NCBI GenBank assembly: GCA_022573605.1
Contig: JACZTQ010000079.1
Span: 1-11,536 of the forward strand
Direction of reading: 5' to 3'
Source of the DNA: Pseudomonadota bacterium
GTDB lineage: Bacteria > Pseudomonadota > Alphaproteobacteria > Rhodobacterales > Rhodobacteraceae
Length of the DNA stretch: 11,536 nucleotides
Below, in pieces: positions 7,345-11,536 of the stretch; the stretch's first letter is position 1; every line of letters starts with the position of its first letter. Below the pieces are notes generated by a model. It did no database searches. It saw only the letters and a list, made by a program, of their open reading frames with translations, and was not told the DNA's origin. The position numbers and the translations under genes are program-made.

Positions 7345-7398
7345 TCAGTAAACCGTACCGGCTTGCGGCGGCGCCGCGAAGTTGCAGTCGCCGGTCAT
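7345..7398 (-). CDS. Candidate 17-residue coupling ORF between punA and deoA
   Basis: On the minus strand an ATG at 7398-7396 overlaps the punA TGA as ATGA. It opens a frame encoding MTGDCNFAAPPQAGTVY and stopping at TGA (7347-7345), two bases before the deoA ATG. It thus fills the punA-deoA gap exactly. The peptide resembles nothing I know and is probably not functional as a protein. Its likely value is to carry ribosomes from punA to deoA, whose own ribosome site is poor. Chance is a real alternative, since 17 open codons are not rare in such GC-rich DNA; the double junction is what makes it notable. Confidence 0.35.
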   Translation of the reverse strand: MTGDCNFAAPPQAGTVY

Positions 7399-8192
7399 GC
7401 GAAGCCCTCGGCGAAGCCGGCGATCAGCGCGGTGAACCTGGCCTCGGCCTTGGCCGCTTCAGCCCTGGTCTGGTCGTGGCTGAGCGGACCCGCGCCCATC
7501 CCGGCGGCGTAGTTGGTGATCACCGAGACCGCGGCCACGCGCAGGCCGCAGAAGCGGGCCAGGATGGTCTCGGGCACGGTCGACATGCCCACCGCGTCGG
7601 CGCCGAGCAGGCGGACGGCGCGGATCTCGGCCGGGGTCTCGAAGGACGGGCCCGAGAACCAGGCGTAGACGCCCGTGTGCAGTTCGATCTCCCGCGCCGC
7701 CGCCACGTCGCGCAGACGCGCCAGCAAGGCCGGGTCGTAGGCTTGCGAGAGATCGACGAAGCGAGCGTCGCCCCCCTCGCCGATCAGCGGGTTGCGGCCC
7801 GACCAGTTGAGATGATCGGTGATCGCCATCAGCGCCCCCGGCGCCATCGCCTCGCGGGTCGAGCCGGCGGCGTTGCTGAGCACCAGCGCTTCGCAGCCGA
7901 GCGCCGCCAGGGTCTCGATCGGGCCGCGCATCGCGCCGGCCTCGCCGTGCCCGTAGAAATGCGCCCGCCCGGCCAGCAGCGCGACGCGGGTGCCACGCAG
8001 CCCGCCCACCACCAGCGCGCCGGCGTGGCCGGCAACACCCGGGGCCGGGAACCCCGGCAGGTCGCCGTAGGGGATGCGGACCGCGTCCTCGACCTCGCTT
8101 GCCAGCGCGCCAAGGCCCGAGCCGAGCACGATGGCGAGACCGGGGGCCTCGGCCCCGGCGCGGTCGCGGACGATGCGGGCGGCGTCGGTCAT
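7395..8192 (-). CDS. punA: Purine-nucleoside phosphorylase (trimeric PunA/XapA type)
   Basis: Phosphorolyses purine (deoxy)nucleosides, mainly inosine and guanosine types, to base and (deoxy)ribose-1-phosphate. The product is 265 residues, normal for the trimeric class. Motifs in order: phosphate-binding VLGSGLG with Ser25; His56; GRAHFYGHG with Arg76 and His78; SNAAGS at 106-111; DHLNWSGRNPL at 126-136; FSGPSFETPAEIR with Glu185; GADAVGMSTVPE at 198-208; and VITNYAAG with Asn227, the residue that contacts 6-oxopurines in this class. The Asn favours 6-oxopurine substrates. The ATG at 8192 overlaps the cdd stop as ATGA and gives the family-like N-terminus; a longer upstream reading lies antisense over cdd. 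The symbol is by family; punA and xapA are not distinguishable here. Confidence 0.95.
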   Translation of the reverse strand: MTDAARIVRDRAGAEAPGLAIVLGSGLGALASEVEDAVRIPYGDLPGFPAPGVAGHAGALVVGGLRGTRVALLAGRAHFYGHGEAGAMRGPIETLAALGCEALVLSNAAGSTREAMAPGALMAITDHLNWSGRNPLIGEGGDARFVDLSQAYDPALLARLRDVAAAREIELHTGVYAWFSGPSFETPAEIRAVRLLGADAVGMSTVPETILARFCGLRVAAVSVITNYAAGMGAGPLSHDQTRAEAAKAEARFTALIAGFAEGFA

Positions 8193-8587
8193 TCGCCATC
8201 GCCCAGACTGAAAGCGGCGGGCAAAAGATCGCCCAGGGTCCAGCGGGCGCGCTCGCCCCGCGGTCCGGCGGCGCGCACCACCGTATCGGCCCGGCCGAAC
8301 TCGGCCAGGCGCTGGCGGCAGCCGCCGCAGGGGGTGACCGGTTCTTCCGACTCGGCGCAGACCACGACCTCGGCGATATCGCGCTCGCCCGCCGCGACCA
8401 TGGCGGCGATGGCCGAGGTCTCGGCGCAGCAACCCTCGGGATACGACGCGTTCTCGACATTGCAGCCGGTGTAGATGGCGCCCGAGGCGGTGCGGATCGC
8501 GGCGCCGACGGCGAATTTCGAATAGGGCGCGTAGGCCCGTTCGCGCACGGCGAGGGCGGCGGCGAGCAGATCGTCGGTTTCGGTCAT
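8189..8587 (-). CDS. cdd: Cytidine deaminase
   Basis: Zinc enzyme that deaminates cytidine and deoxycytidine to uridine and deoxyuridine, feeding the phosphorylases downstream. The product is 132 residues, the homotetrameric B. subtilis/human type rather than the long E. coli type. Seen: YAPYSKFAVGAAI at 19-31, GCNVENASYPEG at 41-52, zinc/catalytic CAE (Cys54, Glu56), and PCGGCRQ with zinc Cys87 and Cys90. The three-Cys zinc set is the tetrameric pattern. It is the first gene of the minus-strand operon and overlaps punA by ATGA. The start is chosen from the family N-terminus and a strong AAAGGAGAGGTGA just upstream; the frame is open further up to 8737 but that extension has no family support. 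Confidence 0.97.
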   Translation of the reverse strand: MTETDDLLAAALAVRERAYAPYSKFAVGAAIRTASGAIYTGCNVENASYPEGCCAETSAIAAMVAAGERDIAEVVVCAESEEPVTPCGGCRQRLAEFGRADTVVRAAGPRGERARWTLGDLLPAAFSLGDGE

Positions 8588-8623
8588 GGTCACCTCTCCT
8601 TTTGAATGGGTCGCCTCGCCTTT
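8588..8623 (-). repeat. 21-bp tandem duplication of the cdd ribosome-binding region
   Basis: Minus-strand AAAGGAGAGGTGACC (8602-8588) is the cdd Shine-Dalgarno region. Exactly 21 bases upstream lies AAAGGCGAGGCGACC (8623-8609), 13 of 15 bases identical. The outer copy is less complementary to the 16S rRNA tail and has no ATG at its expected place (CATTCA instead). Confidence 0.6.
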
Positions 8624-8813
8624 CCCCGGCAACACCACACCTTGGCGCCGGATCGCGGCAGTGTCGAGGGAGCCCGACGGCAGGCAGGCTGGTCCGGCAA
8701 AGAATCGAGGCTGCTTTGGCCGAACGGCACCAACCACTGCTTGCCGCCTTCCTGAGTGCCCGTCGGCAATGCTATTGAGTCGTATGAATCACTTGAAACT
8801 TTCTGCGGGATAC

Positions 8814-8842
8814 TTGCTGATTGAACGGTCAGTCAGTAGAAT
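8814..8842 (+). promoter_or_regulatory. Sigma70-type promoter for the COG1233 pair
   Basis: TTGCTG at 8814-8819, a 17-base spacer, and TAGAAT at 8837-8842 (five of six bases to the TATAAT consensus). It lies in the most A+T-rich part of the intergenic region and would start transcription near 8849, leaving a leader of about 60 bases before the ATG at 8909. Confidence 0.6.
8822..8835. promoter_or_regulatory. TetR-type operator candidate inside the promoter spacer
   Basis: TGAACGGTCAGTCA has matching outer half-sites (TGA...TCA) and an inner G/C pair, 4 of 7 symmetric pairs. It resembles the TGAACG-type operators of many TetR-family repressors. It falls wholly between the -35 and -10 boxes, where binding would block RNA polymerase. 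No regulator gene is in the window. Confidence 0.45.
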
Positions 8843-8908
8843 GAAACTTTCCACCGCTTCGAGCGACCACGCCAAGACCGCCGGAGCAAGGGAGCACCGC
8901 CGCCAGCC

Positions 8909-10519
8909 ATGAAAATCGCCCAGAAAACCCATGACGCGATCGTTATCGGCGCCGGCCACAACGGCCTGACGGCGGCGGCCTATCTGGCCCGGGCCGGGCT
9001 CGATGTCGTGGTGCTGGAGCGCAATCGCTATATCGGCGGCGCGACGGTCAGCCGCGAGCTCTACCCCGGTTTCACCTATTCCAACTGTTCCTATGTGTGC
9101 AGCCTGATGCGCCCGGAAATCATGCGCGACCTGGAATTGCCGCGTCACGGCCTGCAAATCATTCCCTACCAGGGCGGCGCCACCATGACCCGCGACGGCG
9201 GCTATTTCGCCACCTACCCCGACCACGAACAGAACCGCCGCGAAATGGCGCGCTACTCGAAGCGCGACGCCGAGGCCTACGACCAATTCACCGCCGAGGT
9301 GCTGCGCCAGTGCCGGTTCATCAAGGCGATGCTGCTGAAGACGCCGCCGGACCCGACCTCGCTGAAGCCGTTCGACATCCTCGGGCTGATCGACATGGGG
9401 CGCCGGTTCTTCGATCTCGGCGAGACCTGGATGTACGACACCATCCGCTTCTGGACCATGAGCTGCGCCGATTTCCTCGACCAGTATTTCGAGTCCGAGG
9501 TGATCAAGGGCCACCTTTGCGGCAGCTCGATCATCGGCACCGCGCTCGGCCCCTGGTCGCCCGGCAGCGCCTACGTGCTGCTGCATCACACCATGGGCGA
9601 GGTCGATGGCGCGGTCGGCGCCTGGGGCTATGCGCGCGGCGGCATGGGCGCGGTTGCGGGGGCGCTGGCCGGTGCCTTCAAATCGCTCGGCGGCGAGATC
9701 CGGACCGATGCCGAGGTGGCCCGGGTGACGGTCGAAAACGGCCGCGCCGTCGGCGTCGTGCTGGCCAACGGCGACGAGGTCCGGGGCCGGCTGGTGGTCT
9801 CCAACATGGACCTCAAGCGGACCTTCCTGAAGACCGTGGAGGCCAAGGAGCTTCCAGAGGAATTCCTCCACCGGGTGCGGAAGTTCAAGATCAGGGGCTC
9901 GTCGGGAAAGCTCAACATCGCGCTCGACGGCGTGCCCGATTTCCCCTCGATCCCGGCCGGCTGCCCGGCCCGCGCCGGCGATCTGCACGTCAGCGACAGC
10001 ATGGAGTATGTCGAGCGCGGCTACGACGACTGGAAGAACGGGATGTGGTCGCGCGAGCCCTATCTCGACATCGTCATCCCCAGCCTGACCGACCCGACCA
10101 TGGCCCCGCCGGGCAAGCACTACATGTCGGTGTTCGTGCAATACGTGCCGCACCGCCTGGCCGACGGCGACTGGACCGACGCCAAACGCGACGCCTTCGG
10201 CCGCACCGTGATCGACAAGATCGCCCAATACAGCCCCGATTTCAAGGGCCTGATCCTGCACGCCGAGGTCCGCACGCCGCGCGAGTTGGAGGCCGAGGTC
10301 GGCCTGACCGAGGGCAACATCTTCCAGGGCGAGCTGACCATGGACCAGTTGCTGTTCAACCGCCCGGTGCCCGGATATGCCCAATACCGCTCGCCGGTTA
10401 AGCGGCTCTACATGTGCGGCTCCAGCACCCATCCCGGCGGCGGCGTGATGGGCGCACCCGGGGCCAACGCGGCCCGGGAAATCCTGCGCGACCTGAAACG
10501 CTGGCGGGGGGCGGCATGA
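8909..10519 (+). CDS. FAD-dependent oxidoreductase, PYROXD2/phytoene desaturase-like (COG1233)
   Basis: A flavoprotein of the phytoene desaturase-like COG1233 group, closest by motif to the PYROXD2 branch, whose substrates are largely undefined. The product is 536 residues, a usual length. Seen: N-terminal dinucleotide fold AIVIGAGHNGLTAAAYLARAG with GxGxxG at 14-19 and ribose-binding Glu37, then the GG motif RNRYIGGATVSRE; a central signature GEVDGAVGAWGYARGGMGAV; second FAD segment RLVVSNMDLKRTFL; and the C-terminal FAD motif LYMCGSSTHPGGGVMGAPGANAA. No signal peptide or membrane helix is seen. No carotenoid genes (crtB, crtE) are near, so a role in carotenoid synthesis is not supported. 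The next gene is a paralogue and overlaps by ATGA. A promoter with a TetR-like operator lies 67-95 bp upstream. Confidence 0.88.
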   Translation: MKIAQKTHDAIVIGAGHNGLTAAAYLARAGLDVVVLERNRYIGGATVSRELYPGFTYSNCSYVCSLMRPEIMRDLELPRHGLQIIPYQGGATMTRDGGYFATYPDHEQNRREMARYSKRDAEAYDQFTAEVLRQCRFIKAMLLKTPPDPTSLKPFDILGLIDMGRRFFDLGETWMYDTIRFWTMSCADFLDQYFESEVIKGHLCGSSIIGTALGPWSPGSAYVLLHHTMGEVDGAVGAWGYARGGMGAVAGALAGAFKSLGGEIRTDAEVARVTVENGRAVGVVLANGDEVRGRLVVSNMDLKRTFLKTVEAKELPEEFLHRVRKFKIRGSSGKLNIALDGVPDFPSIPAGCPARAGDLHVSDSMEYVERGYDDWKNGMWSREPYLDIVIPSLTDPTMAPPGKHYMSVFVQYVPHRLADGDWTDAKRDAFGRTVIDKIAQYSPDFKGLILHAEVRTPRELEAEVGLTEGNIFQGELTMDQLLFNRPVPGYAQYRSPVKRLYMCGSSTHPGGGVMGAPGANAAREILRDLKRWRGAA

Positions 10520-11536
10520 CCGGCCGGTATGACATCGTGATCGTCGGCGGCGGCCACAACGGCCTGGTCTGCGCCGCCTATCTGGGCCGGGCCGGGCGCC
10601 GTGTGCTGGTGGTCGAGGCGGCGGCGGGCCTGGGCGGTTGTGCGGTCAGCACCGAGTTCGCGCCCGGTTTCACGGTCTCCGCCGGGGCGCACATCCTGCA
10701 CCTGCTGCATCCGAAAATCACCCGCGATCTCGACCTCGCCGGCCATGGATTGCGCTACGCCAACGCCGACATGCCGACGGTCGCCCTCGACCCGGGCGGC
10801 AAACACCTTGTGTTCCGGGGCGCGCTGGCGCCCGACGACTCCCTGGCCGCCCACTCGGCCACCGACGCGGCCAATCTTGCCGCCCTGCGCCGCCGCCTGA
10901 TGCGCTTCGCCGGCCTGGTCCGCGAGTTCCAGGCAACCGTCCCGCCGCGCCTCGTCAGCGCCGGCTGGCCGAACCGCCTGAAGCTCGCCAAGCTGGCCTG
11001 GCGGGTACGCCGCCTCGGCCGCGACGACATGCGCGAATTTCTGCGCGTCGTCCTGATCAATATCGCCGATGTGCTCGACGACGAGCTGGAGAGCGACCTG
11101 CTGAAGGGCGCCATCGGCCTCGACGCCGTGTTGGGGACCGGCCTCGGCCCGCGCTCCCCCAACAGTGTCTTCTCGCTGCTCTACCGCCTGGCCGGCGAGG
11201 TCAACGGAACGCCCGGCGCACTGGCCCTGCCCGAGGGTGGCATGGGGGCGGTGACCGGCGCCATGGCGGCGGCCGCCCGGGCCGCCGGGGCCGAGCTTCG
11301 CACCGATGCCGCGGTGCGCCGGATCGTGGTCGAGAACGACCGCGCGGCGGGGGTCGAACTGGCATCGGGAGAGGTCATCCACGCCGCCGCGGTGGTGTCC
11401 AACGCCGATCCCAAGACAACCTTCCTGACGCTGCTCGGCGCCGAGCACCTGGACACCGGGTTCGTGCGGCGCATCGCCAACATCCGGGCCCGGGGCACGG
11501 TGGCGAAGCTGCACCTGGCGCTCGACGGCCGGCCCG
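10516..11536 (+). CDS. Second COG1233 FAD-dependent oxidoreductase (3' end beyond window)
   Basis: Partial: 340 residues are visible and the frame is still open at the window end; the family length of about 500-540 suggests 160-200 residues are missing. It is a paralogue of the preceding gene. Seen: IVIVGGGHNGLVCAAYLGRAG with GxGxxG at 11-16, ribose-binding Glu34, the GG motif AAAGLGGCAVSTE, then GEVNGTPGALALPEGGMGAV, RTDAAVRRIVVENDRAAGV and VVSNADPKTTFL, each aligned with an equivalent block of the first protein. It differs in the central signature (GALALPEGG instead of GAWGYARGG), which suggests a different substrate or partner role. Its ATG overlaps the upstream stop as ATGA, after a G-rich stretch, so the two are surely co-translated. 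Confidence 0.87.
   Translation, partial: MTGRYDIVIVGGGHNGLVCAAYLGRAGRRVLVVEAAAGLGGCAVSTEFAPGFTVSAGAHILHLLHPKITRDLDLAGHGLRYANADMPTVALDPGGKHLVFRGALAPDDSLAAHSATDAANLAALRRRLMRFAGLVREFQATVPPRLVSAGWPNRLKLAKLAWRVRRLGRDDMREFLRVVLINIADVLDDELESDLLKGAIGLDAVLGTGLGPRSPNSVFSLLYRLAGEVNGTPGALALPEGGMGAVTGAMAAAARAAGAELRTDAAVRRIVVENDRAAGVELASGEVIHAAAVVSNADPKTTFLTLLGAEHLDTGFVRRIANIRARGTVAKLHLALDGRP

Larger units (their letters stand above)
8794..8851. repeat. Pair of identical TGAAACTTTC boxes 48 bp apart
   Basis: TGAAACTTTC occurs at 8794-8803 and again at 8842-8851. The core GAAA-C-TTTC is itself an inverted repeat. The two copies flank the plus-strand promoter: one lies just upstream of the -35, the other directly follows the -10. 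This could be a pair of regulator sites or chance in the A+T-rich patch. Confidence 0.4.
8588..8908. other. Divergent intergenic region between cdd and the COG1233 pair
   Basis: 321 bp with no supported gene. The cdd side (8588-8623) holds the ribosome site and its duplicate. The middle (8624-8780) shows only a TTGCCG/CGGCAA inverted repeat at 8741-8769. The right part (8780-8851) is clearly more A+T-rich and carries promoter-like elements. A minus-strand promoter for cdd may be TTCAAG (8797-8792), 17-base spacer, TAGCAT (8774-8769), but this is weak. A modest AGGGAG lies at 8889-8894, 14 bases before the ATG at 8909. Confidence 0.6.

Noticed and set aside
8588..8737. Extended N-terminus for Cdd from an ATG at 8737
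   Set aside because: The 50 extra residues have no family match and would include the strong Shine-Dalgarno site as coding sequence.
8789..10432. A minus-strand open frame of over 500 codons opposite the first COG1233 gene
   Set aside because: Antisense shadow; the plus-strand product has the FAD-binding motifs from end to end.

Overview
This is GC-rich, densely coding bacterial chromosome, most likely from an alphaproteobacterium (Rhodospirillales- or Rhizobiales-like). The guess rests on very high G+C with strong GC3 bias, cistrons joined by 4-base ATGA overlaps, PQQ synthesis genes, an orphan molybdenum hydroxylase subunit and COG1233 oxidoreductases. No taxonomic marker gene is present, so the placement is an inference. 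I see no tRNA, rRNA, CRISPR array, transposase or phage gene.

Layout. (1) 1-1920, plus strand: the end of a pyrroloquinoline quinone operon, pqqC (5' cut by the window edge), pqqD and pqqE, each pair joined by ATGA. (2) 2046-4337, plus strand: a single molybdopterin-binding large subunit of the xanthine dehydrogenase/CO dehydrogenase family, without its usual FeS and FAD partner subunits here. (3) 4338-8587, minus strand: a nucleoside salvage operon read cdd - punA - (17-codon mini-ORF) - deoA - (397-bp gap with a large palindromic repeat) - deoB - (5' stub of an FAD oxidoreductase gene). (4) 8588-8908: a divergent intergenic region with a good plus-strand promoter whose spacer holds a TetR-type operator candidate. 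(5) 8909-11536, plus strand: two overlapping paralogous FAD-dependent oxidoreductases of the phytoene desaturase/PYROXD2 group, the second cut by the window end.

How the genes work together. PqqC, D and E make the PQQ cofactor: PqqE with PqqD cross-links Glu and Tyr of the PqqA peptide, and PqqC does the final oxidation and ring closure. Cdd, PunA, DeoA and DeoB form a coherent pathway: cytidine is deaminated, nucleosides are phosphorolysed, and (deoxy)ribose-1-phosphate is converted to the 5-phosphate for central metabolism. The twin COG1233 enzymes appear to be a separate two-gene unit under their own regulated promoter.

Most notable points: the deo operon once continued into an FAD oxidoreductase gene, of which only about 17 codons survive, abutting the convergent molybdoenzyme gene (a rearrangement scar); the 17-codon mini-ORF fills the punA-deoA gap exactly and may couple translation; cdd has a 21-bp tandem duplication of its Shine-Dalgarno region; and a long imperfect inverted repeat splits deoA from deoB. 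I found no clear candidate for a wholly new defence or mobile system.
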